A stretch of 64,000 bases of DNA from M3007 sp046296435 (GTDB lineage Bacteria; Bacteroidota; Bacteroidia; Chitinophagales; Saprospiraceae), in the NCBI GenBank assembly GCA_046296435.1, contig JBKBLI010000001.1, forward strand, positions 1-64,000, in the 5' to 3' direction. Every line of letters starts with the position of its first letter. The stretch's first letter is position 1. Below are positions 17,301 through 24,547 of this stretch, piece by piece. The notes under the pieces were generated by a model, which was given only the letters and a program-made list of their open reading frames with translations, made no database searches and was not told where the DNA came from. The position numbers and the translations under genes were made by a program.

Positions 17301-19604
17301 TGGCGTGCCGCCATCTACCGTCAGGTTGGGACTTACCGTGGTCGCGATGCAGGTCACCGTGCCATTGCCGTCTGTATCGGCTGTCAGGGCGGGCGGCTCG
17401 TTGAGCGTTACCGAAGCCTCGCCGGTACAGCCGTTGCCGTTGGTCACCGTGACGGAATAGGTTCCGGCCCCGAGATTGCTTACATTGGGCGTAGTAGGCC
17501 CATGACCCCACGAAAAGTTAAACGGCCCGTTTCCGCCCGTTGCGCTGCCTTGTATGCTGCCATTCGCGCTGCCATTGCATAGCGGGTCGGTAGGGTTGAG
17601 ATTGACGTCCACCGATATTTCCGTAATCGTTACGGCGCCGGAGACCGTACCCGGACAGCCGCTGTTGACAGAGAGCACCCCGCCCAGCGAATAAGCCCCC
17701 GGATCGAACACGGTAAATGTGGCCGGCGAACTGTTAAAGGTCTCGGTCTGAGGGCCGTTAGGGCCGTTGATGACTACTTCCCAAGGCGCATCGCCTGTAA
17801 GCGTAACAGTCAGATTGACCGAACCGCCCTGTCCGGCGCACAAAAAACCGGCGCCGCTCAGCGCAGCCGTTGGAATGGGCGCCAGGGTCACTTGCGCGAA
17901 GGCCGTATCGGCCGTGCCGCAATCGTCGTTGACGATCACCCAGTACTCGTTCGTACCCGGCGTATTGACGGAGATAGAGGACTGGGTAGAGCCGGTGCTC
18001 CACAGATAAGTGTACGGAGCAATACCGCCGTTGATGGTGGGCGTGAGGGTGACCGGGCCGGTACCGCATTGCGTCACATCGTCCAGTTCAATATCAAACG
18101 GCGGCTTGTCGCGGATGGTAAACGTCATTTCCAACTGATCGCAGGAGCATGCATTGGCCAGCGTGATGACAATGGTCTCATCGCCCTCGATGATCAAGTC
18201 GGAGAATACGTTCACCGGAATGAGAATCGTATTCTGTCCCGGGGCAAAAACGATCGGATTCGGCAACTCTTCATAATCTACGCCCGGCGTCGCCGTGCCG
18301 CTCAATGTATAATTGACCGTAAGCGATTGGCTCAGATCGCCGCTGCGCCGAAATCGGATGAATCCGCCTTCGCAATCCTCATAGACATAGTCAAAGCCGG
18401 AGGGGTAGATCGGGTCTGCCTTGACCGTGCCGCCGGCGTTGAATGAGTTGGCGCGCAGAAAAACGGCCGAGCCATACGCGGCATCCTGTACGTCGGCAAT
18501 CGCCAGTTTGATCGTGTAAGTCTCGCAGGGCGTGAGGTTGGCCGTCGCCGTCAATATGGAAGTCCAGCCGTCCAACTGACAAAAATTTGGCGCATGCTGG
18601 CCCAAACCCTGGCAAGGGTTCAGATTGGTGTTGTTGACGTACAGGTTGTTGTTGTTGACGTGGTTAACGTTGTTGATGGTCACCGGATTGCCGTTGGGCA
18701 GCAGGGCAATATTCTGCGTGCCGTTGATCCCCGGACCGGAGATGAAGAATCCGAATACGTCGTTGAACTGGGAGTTGGCAAATTCGCAATACTCGTCCGA
18801 ACCAAATACATACTCAAATTCAACCTGAGCGGCCGTAGGCGTAAACTGAAAAACAATGGTCGAAACGTCAAACTGGTTGCCATTAGTCAGGGTGGCCAGA
18901 TCGGGGTCGTCGGGCGAATTCACGCCAAAGCCGCCGTTCCAGTTGCCCTGATTGTTCGGCCCGGGCAGACCGGCGACAGTACCCGTCGCCAACACAGCTC
19001 CGTTAGCAATACCGATACTGGCCGTGCCATTGGCAAATGTGCCGCGGGAATTGGTGTTACCCGTCGATGTAATGTTGGACACCTGAAAACAGTCGCCGCC
19101 AATAAGGGTGTTGGTCACCAAAGAAGCCGCCGCGACGCCCGCCACGGTGGTCATGTTATTTTCAGCGTACTCGTTGAACTTGTTCAGCCAGCTCATATCC
19201 CGCTCGCAGTCCATACAGTTGATCGAGAGAAAGGCCGGTTGCTCGTCGGCGCCCGACGCCAGCGCATGGAGTTTTATAGCGACCTGATCGGCCTGAGCGA
19301 CCCAAATGCGGGACTGCGGACGGTTGGGCCGGCTCATTGAGGCGGCCTCCGCTTCCCAGACAGGGTCTTCCAATTGCAACTCAAAACCGATTTTTTGATC
19401 CATAACGCGCCCTACGCCGACAAACTCGTATGTCTTACCGACTTCCAAGCCTCGGACCGTTAAGTGATTTAGACCGGGACGCACCTCGACGGGTGCGCGC
19501 AGAACTGGCGGCGTAAAATACACCTCTATATTCTGCTGGGCGAACAAATCATTATTTGGAAAAGTCAAGAGGGAAATCGCGAAACAGGTCAAAAAAACTC
19601 TCAT
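8364..19604 (-). CDS. Giant secreted Ig-repeat protein with T9SS type B sorting domain (3746 aa)
   Basis: A very large exported protein, probably a cell-surface or released adhesin. In order: signal peptide (about 1-22, ending LFAQ); a choice-of-anchor L domain (about 155-400, with FGSDEYCEF); a Calx-beta-like domain (about 400-500, PGVDYEELPNPIVF...DETIVITL); one or two Ig-like domains; a SprB-type repeat (about 668-740, PLCNGSANGSIQGSATGG); 32 tandem Ig-like repeats of about 83 residues (about 815-3490); a further SprB-like repeat (about 3490-3560, TGGEGPYLYSIDGG); and a gliding-motility-associated C-terminal domain (from about 3660, IYDRWGNQVFLNENF) that directs type IX secretion and surface attachment. 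Most repeats keep one LTC/LNC and one NGC cysteine, suggesting one disulfide each. A monocistronic gene with its own promoter. Confidence 0.93.
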   Translation of the reverse strand: MRVFLTCFAISLLTFPNNDLFAQQNIEVYFTPPVLRAPVEVRPGLNHLTVRGLEVGKTYEFVGVGRVMDQKIGFELQLEDPVWEAEAASMSRPNRPQSRIWVAQADQVAIKLHALASGADEQPAFLSINCMDCERDMSWLNKFNEYAENNMTTVAGVAAASLVTNTLIGGDCFQVSNITSTGNTNSRGTFANGTASIGIANGAVLATGTVAGLPGPNNQGNWNGGFGVNSPDDPDLATLTNGNQFDVSTIVFQFTPTAAQVEFEYVFGSDEYCEFANSQFNDVFGFFISGPGINGTQNIALLPNGNPVTINNVNHVNNNNLYVNNTNLNPCQGLGQHAPNFCQLDGWTSILTATANLTPCETYTIKLAIADVQDAAYGSAVFLRANSFNAGGTVKADPIYPSGFDYVYEDCEGGFIRFRRSGDLSQSLTVNYTLSGTATPGVDYEELPNPIVFAPGQNTILIPVNVFSDLIIEGDETIVITLANACSCDQLEMTFTIRDKPPFDIELDDVTQCGTGPVTLTPTINGGIAPYTYLWSTGSTQSSISVNTPGTNEYWVIVNDDCGTADTAFAQVTLAPIPTAALSGAGFLCAGQGGSVNLTVTLTGDAPWEVVINGPNGPQTETFNSSPATFTVFDPGAYSLGGVLSVNSGCPGTVSGAVTITEISVDVNLNPTDPLCNGSANGSIQGSATGGNGPFNFSWGHGPTTPNVSNLGAGTYSVTVTNGNGCTGEASVTLNEPPALTADTDGNGTVTCIATTVSPNLTVDGGTPGYTFNWSGGGGNQQNPNFSNGGNYTVTVTDANNCTTTATFAVNLNNTPPQAVASNPPQLNCINEEVTINGNGSSQGPDITYQWSGPGIVSGGDGLEPVVNAPGSYTLVVTNNDNGCTASTTVNVVQNITPPNAVATSPGAISCTTPTLTLSGAGTSQGPGITFTWSTQDGNFTCCVNTLNPQIDQAGTYTITVVNANNGCTNEASVTVTGNTDPPVAAANVDGIITCAEPEISLDGFGSSQGGNFTYQWNGPGVTGGANTLNPTVNAPGVYTLIVTNGDNNCTATATVSVSANNTPPTAVIAPPPQITCVVTEVTINGNGSSQGPNFSYEWSGPSIVCCETTLNPQVNGGGVYTLTVTNSENGCTATASVNVVENNTPPNAVATTPGNISCTTPTLTLSGAGTSQGPGITFTWSTQDGNFTCCVNTLNPQINQAGTYTITVVNANNGCTNEAEVTVTGNTDPPVAVANGNGLINCYEPEITLDGSGSSEGGAFTYQWNGPGITGGANTLNPTVNAAGNYTLVVTNTENNCTATATVNVTANLTPPVAVANAPGAITCQNPSVTINGNGSSSGPNFSYEWTTNDGNIVSGENTLNPVVNQGGTYTLVVTNSANGCTASTSVTVNADQGIPVANAGPSVELNCINTTIQIQGSGSAGPGITIQWTPAPGNIVSGANTYTPTVNQPGTYILVVTNTANGCSVEDQVVVTQNLDTPLAVIAPPDEVNCYTPEVLIDAGNSSQGGNITYNWTTNNGCITGGGDTPYPTVNCGGVYTLVVTNTQSGCTASASVTVPQNTAPPIAVAAPPATLTCVVNSISLNGLGSSNGPNFIYDWDGPGIVSGQNTLNPVVNQAGVYTLTVTNQTNGCTSTVSVNVQSNEDYPIASAGNPLTLNCNFPTVQLGGSGSSGQGISVSWQASPGNIVSGGNTYTPTVNQPGTYILTVTNSANGCSTQDVVTVDQNLNTPVALISPPGIINCYDPSILIDAGLSSADPGTTYWWSTPNGCIEDGQGTPYLTVSCAGAYTITVTNTESGCTATASTTVQQNTTPPVAVAAPGGTLTCANPILSLSGVGSSNGPSFVYQWDTPNGNIVSGANTLIPQVDQAGQYTLTVTNQANGCTNSITVNVNSNQNFPAVNAGIDMELNCNNFTVQLNGAGSASGPGISYLWTASPGNIVSGATTLTPTVNEEGFYTLTVSNANNGCTSSAFVYVANNIQYPVAAIFPPAQLNCVFETVELDASGSTNGPGINFQWSTPNGQFSGGSNGPVVEVSAPGTYNLVITNLDNFCTATASVSVTQDIQIPTAVAQPQGFITCQQTQITISGEGSSEGPEFFYFWTTSNGNIVSGELTLYPVVNQVGQYTLTVFNNDNGCEAQVTVNVQTNQNLPVANAGPEQNITCANQQVTLNGAASSQGNQYNYLWTTQNGNIVSGAATLTPVVNAPGTYNLAVVDVSTGCVSNANVTVGVDQVVPTAVTAPGGELSCLITSIQLDGTGSSQGQGFAYVWTTANGNIVSGANTLNPTVNATGVYVLTVSNTTNGCTATASATVSADASLPVAAAGPGNTITCILSEITLDGSASSQGADFAYQWTGPGILSGANTLSPVVNAPGLYELLVTNQSNGCTALSAVTINNDTQLPLASAGNPATLNCTVTQVTLDGSASSVGQNFSYAWSTNNGNIVSGSNTLTPLVDAPGDYVLLVSNAVNGCTAASAVVVAEDVALPTANAGPAGLITCLNSTVTLQGSGSAGPEYSYQWTTANGNIASGENTLNPVVDAPGLYVLVVTNAQNTCTATSQVNVGKDDNVPIATAVVSGPITCAVSTVQINGAGSSQGPDFTYVWTTANGNILSGENTLTPVVNQPGQYTLTVLNTQNSCTATFTANVLLNQTLPVAAAGPLQIVSCQNPVVTLDGTGSSQGANFTYQWSTVNGNILNGATTLNPQVNESGIYTLVVANVQNGCTASSNAQVLLDQNSPEAEAGPDRMLTCTVSSVTLDGTQSAVNPNFVYQWSTPDGNIVSGANTLQPVVNQPGTYTLLITNPDNGCTAVDQAQVTLNTTPPVANAGASPTLNCQLTSVNLNGSGSTTGSGIQYQWQATQGGFIISGANTASPVVNQPGVYNLTVTNTQNGCTATASVQVFQNIQQPQANAGPTAVLTCVNNTYELQGTVANAGADFSVNWTTQTGNILSGANTLNPLINQPGTYVLVVTNNQNFCTASAQVVITQNVSLPNVSAAAADTLTCALTQISLNGSGSSVGANFQYQWTTPNGNIVSGANTLTPVVNQPGDYMLVVTNVNTSCSSTAQVTVAQDIQLPVAEAGQSLTLSCSVSSVSLNGAGSSAGPEFTYQWSTTNGVILAGETTLTPEIGAPGLYQILVFNLNNGCSQTDAVQVLQDVNAPTAVAAAPGELTCDATIITLSGAGTSTGPAFAYQWTTPDGNILSGANSLSPSVNQPGQYLLTVNNTSNGCSTVAAVTVTQNVDTPTLSIQPAAQLNCIVASLTLNALAQGGNAGITYAWSGPGIVSGGTSASPLINAPGLYILTVKDNYNGCVNSAEISVNADTDLPSAVLAQPGMLTCLVTEITLNAAGTSVGSEFQYVWSGPGIVSGAGGLQPVVNQPGAYSLTVSNLQNGCVSSVSVQVTQQVDNPTAVAGPGFELTCSVDEGMLNAAGTSTGGNFSYQWSTTNGNILSGANTLTPRVDAPGLYALLVTNNANGCTAVSEVVVTENTNYPAALTLAATRPKCGGVRGQITFAEVTGGEGPYLYSIDGGKTFRQANQFANLSPGLYNLVVQDANGCEYEEQLLFPTPVEPDISLGPDIKLNFGESATLTATLNIPLSEVDTIIWSPMETLTLTAQPNVVIARPFQNTQYTVTVVNLDGCEDRARVIVRIDEPKIWYPNVIRPNGGLAENAAFTIFAAEKAIRLVRTLQIYDRWGNQVFLNENFQPNDVRYGWNGTFRGQTMNPAVFVWWAEVELESGQLIILKGDVTLVE
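9130..17160 (-). repeat. 32 tandem Ig-like coding repeats, about 250 bp each
   Basis: Consecutive modules follow the pattern VAxAxPxxxLTC...GSSxGPxFxYxW...GNIVSGANTLxPxVNxPGxYTLxVTNxxNGCTA. Neighbouring blocks show a three-module period. The segment around 15940-16130 recurs almost unchanged 744 bases further on (around 16684-16874), which is three modules of 248 bases. Modules 8-10 likewise resemble 11-13. The array therefore grew at least partly by duplication of three-module blocks. Confidence 0.9.
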
Positions 19605-19666
19605 CAGTAAGCACAGGTTTGGTTAGCGTTTCGATTAAAGCATTAGAGTCGCATTTGCGTGCAACG

Positions 19667-19674
19667 CAAAGATA
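19667..19674 (-). promoter_or_regulatory. -7 box TATCTTTG for the giant gene
   Basis: On the minus strand this reads TATCTTTG, an exact fit to TAnnTTTG, 62 bases before the ATG at 19604. This would give a leader of about 55 bases. Confidence 0.55.
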
Positions 19675-19745
19675 ACTTTTCTTTAACAAATCGAAGCCCC
19701 GTTTGCTCAAAACATCGACCACAAAAGCAATTTTTAGCAAAAAAA

Positions 19746-20270
19746 TCAGTCCGACCTTCTGAAAAGAAACAAAAAAGGCAAGTACAGGCGCTCCGCCCAG
19801 GCCCGCTCATGGTGATCCGCTCCGACGAATGCAAGCGTTGCCCAGTCCCTCGCCCCATACCCCTTTTTTCGCAAAATAAGATCTGCCCGCGCCTGATATG
19901 GCGCATACAAACTATCCAGCCCCGCCGTACCGTAGTCAAAATAAACTACATGTCCGCCCGGATCGGGTATCCGTTCCTCCAGATAGCTAAGCAAAGCGTC
20001 GGGCAACGCCGCATTGACCGGAAGCGCGCCGGGCCAATGGGTGGACAAGCAGGCCGCCTTACCGAATACATCCGGATACTCGCACAAACCGTACAGGGAG
20101 ATCAGCCCTCCCATGCTCGAACCCATCAGGGCCGTATGGTCGCGGCCTGGCCGGGTAGCGTAAGCGCTGTCCACAAAGGGCTTCAGCTCTTCAACCAAAA
20201 AGCGAAGGTAAGCGTCGGCCCGCGGCTCGCCCTCGAGATGGTCGCGGATCAAGGCTTCGCGCTCCGAAGG
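19746..20270 (-). CDS. Putative esterase, alpha/beta hydrolase (5' end lost in gap)
   Basis: C-terminal part of an esterase D/enterochelin esterase-type hydrolase. The nucleophile elbow GSSMGGLIS is intact, followed by an acidic segment (VYFDYGTAGLD) and a likely catalytic histidine in GADHHERAW. The frame runs open into the N gap at 20271 (PSEREALIRDHLEGEPRA), so the internal ATG at 20252 is not the true start. Across the gap, the minus strand carries ATG followed by a lysine run (from 20382), which could be the start of its signal peptide if the gap is short. The substrate is unknown. Confidence 0.8.
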   Translation of the reverse strand, partial: PSEREALIRDHLEGEPRADAYLRFLVEELKPFVDSAYATRPGRDHTALMGSSMGGLISLYGLCEYPDVFGKAACLSTHWPGALPVNAALPDALLSYLEERIPDPGGHVVYFDYGTAGLDSLYAPYQARADLILRKKGYGARDWATLAFVGADHHERAWAERLYLPFLFLFRRSD

Positions 20271-20369
20271 NNNNNNNNNNNNNNNNNNNNNNNNNNNNNN
20301 NNNNNNNNNNNNNNNNNNNNNNNNNNNNNNNNNNNNNNNNNNNNNNNNNNNNNNNNNNNNNNNNNNNNN
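20271..20369. other. Assembly gap (99 N)
   Basis: Interrupts the esterase gene. Its right edge is one base from a T9-CAT-A6 palindrome, which suggests the assembly broke at a hairpin. Confidence 0.95.
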
Positions 20370-20718
20370 GTTTTTTTTTCATAAAAAAGGACAAGGGATT
20401 TGAGTTTGGCTCCAGGTCGGCAGCGACATGCGCTTTTTGGCCCTTGCCTACCTCAAAAACGGTTGTCCGATCTCGAAATTGTCCTTCACATCCGAGCGGA
20501 GCGTCTCCGCAAAAGCGGCTCGCCGCGCGCAGTTGGGCGCCGCTTTGCCTGCGTCATTTTTTTCTTATCAGAAAAAAAACGGGCAAAGGACCTGGGCGAG
20601 GCGGGTTCTGCAAGCGCCTGCCCTCTGCGCCCTTTTTTAGGTCCAAGGTATGATCCGCGCCCGCACTGCCTGCTTTTCGGGGCAAGGCTGCGCCCCCAAG
20701 CGCGCGCGGCGCGCCGCC
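20370..20718. other. Intergenic region with T/A palindromes, no gene seen
   Basis: About 350 bases between the gap and the TPR gene. It contains T9-CAT-A6 at 20371-20388 and a composite hairpin in which TTTGCC (20544-20549) and GGCAAA (20582-20587) flank a T7/A8 core at 20557-20579. Plus-strand open frames here are unlike any family and appear to be noise. Confidence 0.6.
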
Positions 20719-21489
20719 CTAACGCTTACGCCGCTTGAGAGCATCGGCGGCCCGATCCTGCCAGGGACTGTCGGGGTCCTGGGCTATGGCGGATAGCCTT
20801 GAACTTGCGGCGTCGAAATCGCCTAACTTAATGAGAGCCAAGACGGCGTAATAATCGGCGATCTTACGCAAAGATTGCGCATTGGGCGGAACGGCATCGA
20901 AGGCCTTCAGGGCTTGGGCATAACTGCCTGTCTCGTAGAAGGCGCAGCCTTTCATCATGAGCGCCTGCGGGCCGTAGATTTCGTCTGTGCTCAAAGATTC
21001 GAGCAAAGGCAGCGCATCGGCGTAGCGGCGCGCGGCATATAAGGAGGCCGCCTTACCGCGCACAAGCGCAGTTTTGTCAGCCGTAAATTCGTCGGCGCCG
21101 AGCGAGCCTGACAGCGCGTAGGTCTGGTAATCCTGGTCGGGCAATTGGCTGAGTTTGTTGTCGACGCCGATAGCCCGCCAAAGGCCTACGGTAGCCATCA
21201 GGAGAATAGAGGCCGCAGCGGCGTAGCGCATAAGCAAGCGCCTCTGGAGCGACTTGAACGATACTTGCAGCGGCGGTTGTTCGTCTTCTTTATTCAGCAA
21301 TTCTTTGCCAAGAGTCGCCATTTCCTGTTTGAAAGCGGCATCGCTTTGGGCCAGAACGGCTTCATAAAACAGCGCCTCTTCGCGCAGGGCGGCATCCGAT
21401 TGAAGCCGGGCCTCAAATGCGGCGCGCTGTTCGGCAGGCATGCCGTCTCGCAGATACAGTTCAATTTCGTCGTAGTCTGGATTGTTCAT
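20719..21489 (-). CDS. Single-pass membrane protein with TPR-like C-terminus, anti-sigma candidate
   Basis: A 256-residue protein. The N-terminal region (EIELYLRDGMPAEQRAAFEA) resembles the cytoplasmic zinc-free anti-sigma helices that open with a short 'YL.G.L..EE...FE' motif. A transmembrane helix lies at about residues 90-107 (YAAAASILLMATVGLWRAI). The C-terminal half has TPR-like helices (AASLYAARRYADALPLLESL, FYETGSYAQALKAFDAVP, DFDAASSRLSAI). It is transcribed 59 bases after the ECF sigma gene, so it is the likely membrane partner of that sigma factor. The pairing is inferred from order and topology. Confidence 0.75.
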   Translation of the reverse strand: MNNPDYDEIELYLRDGMPAEQRAAFEARLQSDAALREEALFYEAVLAQSDAAFKQEMATLGKELLNKEDEQPPLQVSFKSLQRRLLMRYAAAASILLMATVGLWRAIGVDNKLSQLPDQDYQTYALSGSLGADEFTADKTALVRGKAASLYAARRYADALPLLESLSTDEIYGPQALMMKGCAFYETGSYAQALKAFDAVPPNAQSLRKIADYYAVLALIKLGDFDAASSRLSAIAQDPDSPWQDRAADALKRRKR

Positions 21490-21548
21490 ATTTTCAGACA
21501 GTCATTTAAAATCAACAAGTCGAGATAAATTTTGGCATGCGCGAAGTG

Positions 21549-22184
21549 TCAGGTACAAAGTATGCTGCATTCTGGGTGCGTCAGACAGACTTCTTTTATT
21601 GCGGCGATGAGCTTTTTTTTCAACTCGACGGCTGTGCTGGAGATCACCCGGGGAGTCTTATATTTTTCGTAGATATGCACCATTTCGCGCGGTTTGATTC
21701 TTTTGACATAAAAGTCTTCCAAAAAACGATTTTCTTCGGGCTTGAGCTTAGCTGAGGCCAGCCGCAGACACGCGTTGCGGCGTTCGGACTGGCGCAGGTA
21801 CGCTTCTTGATCTTCTTGGGCGATCAGGATGTTTTCAGGCGAGTTTTCGGGTGCGTCAGGCAGGTCAAACTCAAGTTTCACGAGCGCTTCGTCAGCCTTA
21901 GTCGCGCTCCGCCTCAAAATATCAATGCACTTGTTGCGAAAGATGATCCCAAAGAAAGCCTGGAGGGTTCCGTGTTCGCGATATTTGTCGCATCGGACGC
22001 TGGTTTGCAGATGCAGCAGCGCTTCGGAGTAGGCGTCGTGTATGTCATCAAAAGTCAGTTTGTGTTTGCCGATATTTTTTTTCACCATAAAAAAGAAACG
22101 GCGATAAAGCTCGCCAAGCGCGCGATTGGCCGCTGCGCCGCCAGCTTTAAGTTCCTGTATGATTTGCCGGTCAGTTTCGTACAT
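21549..22184 (-). CDS. ECF-family RNA polymerase sigma factor
   Basis: An alternative sigma factor of 211 residues. Region 2 is seen in ALGELYRRFFFMVKKNIGKH, FDDIHDAYSEALL and FFGIIFRNKCIDILRR (the latter typical of region 2.4). Region 4 is divergent, with LKPEENRFLEDFYVKRIKPREMVHIY. It forms an operon with the membrane TPR protein downstream. A palindrome T8-CACCAT-A6 (22075-22094), flanked by GCCG/CGGC, encodes the FFFMVKK patch in region 2. Targets cannot be read from the sequence. Confidence 0.85.
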   Translation of the reverse strand: MYETDRQIIQELKAGGAAANRALGELYRRFFFMVKKNIGKHKLTFDDIHDAYSEALLHLQTSVRCDKYREHGTLQAFFGIIFRNKCIDILRRSATKADEALVKLEFDLPDAPENSPENILIAQEDQEAYLRQSERRNACLRLASAKLKPEENRFLEDFYVKRIKPREMVHIYEKYKTPRVISSTAVELKKKLIAAIKEVCLTHPECSILCT

Positions 22185-22690
22185 CTTATACGCGGTGTGG
22201 CTGATTAAAATGAAATGCGAACATGTTGGAAACTTTTTGAAGGCTTGGCTACATTCGGCACATCTGCAAGAAAGGTTTAAGTCGCTCAGAGATGGGGCAA
22301 AGAACGCAAGAATATCTCAATCCGCGAAGCTAAAAAAAACATACCGCCGCCGCGAGCTCGGGGGGGACGATCCTGACGCCATTCAGGCGTGGTTGCAACA
22401 TACCTGTGCGCGCTACCTTTCGCGCGTCCCGTATCCGTCGAGATTTACGGCGCCTGCCTGAGGCTGAGAATGCGCGCCTGAACAGGTTCTGCGCAGAAAA
22501 TAAGCGTCGTTGCTAAAAAGATAACGAACTTTGCACAAATGTTTGTGTACGCGTTGGGATGTCGGCAGACCAACCTGATCGGGACTGTCAACTTCGCGTC
22601 GCAGGAAATGTTTTTGGACCTAAGGGTAAAGAAGACGTACCAACAGCTACCGGCGCAACGTTAACTTGAACTTGCAGCTTGCATGGCATC
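22185..22690. other. Intergenic region of about 500 bases, possible 41-codon leader ORF
   Basis: Divergent spacer between the sigma gene and the SpoIIM-like gene. No RNA gene was recognised. GAACTTTG at 22525-22533 is a one-mismatch relative of the -7 box, and an ATG at 22539 opens a 41-codon frame ending at 22664, 26 bases before the SpoIIM-like start. It has no known family and may be chance. Confidence 0.4.
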
Positions 22691-24547
22691 ATGAAGGAAA
22701 CGCAATTTATCAAACAGAATTGTCAAAAGTGGGAGCGGCTGGAACGGCTCTTGCTGGATAAAACGCTGCGCAAAGATCCGGAGGCCCTACAGGATTTGTT
22801 TATTCAGATCACGGACGATCTGTCGTATGCGCGTACTTTTTATCCCAATCGCTCGGTGCGGGTGTATCTCAATGGCCTGGCGCAAAGGCTTTTGCACTTG
22901 GTCTATCGGGGGCGCGGCTTAAAACTCCGGAATTTTGGCCGCCTTTGGTCTGAGACCCTTCCCCGAGCCATGTGGGATGCGCGCCGCCCCATGCTCTTGT
23001 CTCTGTTTATCTTTATCGTTTCGTTTGGCATAGGGGTGATCTCAAGTGTAATCGAGCCTGAATTTCTGGGGATGATCGTTGGTTCTGATTACGTGAGCAT
23101 GACTGAGTCGAACATCGAAAAAGGCGATCCGATGGCCGTTTACAAAGAGAGCCGCCCTATGGGAATGACGCTGGGCATAGCCTTTAATAACCTGTTTGTG
23201 GCATTTCGCACGGCCATTTTGGGTGTATTGGGATCTATCGGCACGTTGTTTATCCTGATCTACAACGGGATAATGGTTGGGGCGTTTCAGTACTTTTTTA
23301 TAGCGCGGGGCCTGGGCGTCGAGTCTGCGCTGACGATCTGGATACACGGCACGTTGGAAATCAGCGCCATCATTATTTCGGGCGGGGCCGGTTTGCTGGC
23401 TGGATCGGGCTTGCTATTTCCCGGCACGTACAGCAGGCCCAAAGCCTTTCAGCGCACGGTGCGGCAGAGTCTGACCATTTTTCTCGGTATTGTTCCCGTT
23501 CTGATTTTGGCGGCCATTTTTGAAGGTTTTTTGACGCGGTTTACACAGACGCCCGCGCCGATCCGCTTTATGTTTATTGCGGTTTCGCTGCTTTTTGTCT
23601 TGTGGTATTTTGTATGGCTGCCATGGCGCAAGGGAGGGGCCGACGATTCGATCCTGAGCGAAGAGCGAGAACTGCCCGCCGAGTTTCTCAAGCCGATCGA
23701 TTTTGGAAAGATCAAATCCGCTAGCGAGATTCTGTCCGACGCGTTTGGCATCATGTATCGCCAGTGGTATCTGCTGGCGCCTGCCGCCCTTACTCTCGCT
23801 TTGGTCTTCGCCTTTTTAGCTTTTTTTCTCAGCGACAATCCGCCGCACGAAACCTTCGTCATCAATGGCAGTCTGCTGGGCGTCATGAGCGAGGCGCTTA
23901 ACCTATTCACCAACTACAGGGTCGAAGGCTTGGCCTGGATTAGCTTGGTTATCCTTGCCCTTCTTGGAGCGATTTCTTTGTCGGCTGTTGACGCCGAATG
24001 GGAACAGCGCTATCTTCTGAACAAAGATTTGTTGATCAGATCATTGCTGGCCGCTACTCCTTTTTTGGGCTTTATCGCCATTTTTTGGATCGTGGAGAAT
24101 CCTGTCTGGCAGTTTGGATTGGCGGCCGTGTCATTTCCGTTTTTTACCATGATGATGGCGATCATTCGCTTTACGCAATCCAATCCTCTGGCTGCATTTG
24201 GCCTGGCGGCTGGTCTGATCCGCGTAGGCGATATGGTCTCCTTAGGGCTAAGCGGCGCGCTGCCTGTTCTGATGTTTTTTTTATTCCTCGACACGGGCAT
24301 CTGGGATATGTTCGTGCGCTTTTTCGCTTGGATGCAACCAGGCGCCGCAGACGCTCAGCAGTCGTTTTACACGATTGTGACCATAGGAATATCGGCGCTG
24401 TTTCTGTGCATTTGGGTCATCCTGAACTGCATAGCGGGAGCGCTTTTGTATTTTTCACAATATGAACGCTTTTACTGTGCCAACCTTCGCGAAGAAGCGG
24501 AGGCAATCGGTACGCAGCGTCGCATCAGAGGCATACCCAGAGAATGA
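22691..24547 (+). CDS. SpoIIM/DUF95-family polytopic membrane protein
   Basis: An integral inner-membrane protein of 618 residues. A cytoplasmic N-terminal helical region (KWERLERLLLDKTLRKDPEALQDLF, DLSYARTFYP) precedes the SpoIIM-like core: SFGIGVISS, then GMTLGIAFNNLFVAFRTAILG, IYNGIMVGAF and the conserved WIHGTLEISAIIISGGAGLL. A long C-terminal extension adds about six more membrane helices. The ATG at 22691 was chosen because homologs begin MKET-like; another ATG lies 12 bases upstream. The stop overlaps the DUF4129 gene (ATGA). In many bacteria this family sits with DUF4129, RDD, MoxR and DUF58 genes; here only DUF4129 is beside it. Function unknown. Confidence 0.85.
   Translation: MKETQFIKQNCQKWERLERLLLDKTLRKDPEALQDLFIQITDDLSYARTFYPNRSVRVYLNGLAQRLLHLVYRGRGLKLRNFGRLWSETLPRAMWDARRPMLLSLFIFIVSFGIGVISSVIEPEFLGMIVGSDYVSMTESNIEKGDPMAVYKESRPMGMTLGIAFNNLFVAFRTAILGVLGSIGTLFILIYNGIMVGAFQYFFIARGLGVESALTIWIHGTLEISAIIISGGAGLLAGSGLLFPGTYSRPKAFQRTVRQSLTIFLGIVPVLILAAIFEGFLTRFTQTPAPIRFMFIAVSLLFVLWYFVWLPWRKGGADDSILSEERELPAEFLKPIDFGKIKSASEILSDAFGIMYRQWYLLAPAALTLALVFAFLAFFLSDNPPHETFVINGSLLGVMSEALNLFTNYRVEGLAWISLVILALLGAISLSAVDAEWEQRYLLNKDLLIRSLLAATPFLGFIAIFWIVENPVWQFGLAAVSFPFFTMMMAIIRFTQSNPLAAFGLAAGLIRVGDMVSLGLSGALPVLMFFLFLDTGIWDMFVRFFAWMQPGAADAQQSFYTIVTIGISALFLCIWVILNCIAGALLYFSQYERFYCANLREEAEAIGTQRRIRGIPRE

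Noticed and set aside
18594..19340. Plus-strand frames opposite the giant secreted protein
   Set aside because: They follow the repeat structure of the minus-strand gene and have no independent features.
22185..22690. Possible structured RNA or tRNA in the 500-base spacer
   Set aside because: No TPsiC-like motif, acceptor pairing or known riboswitch pattern was found by eye.
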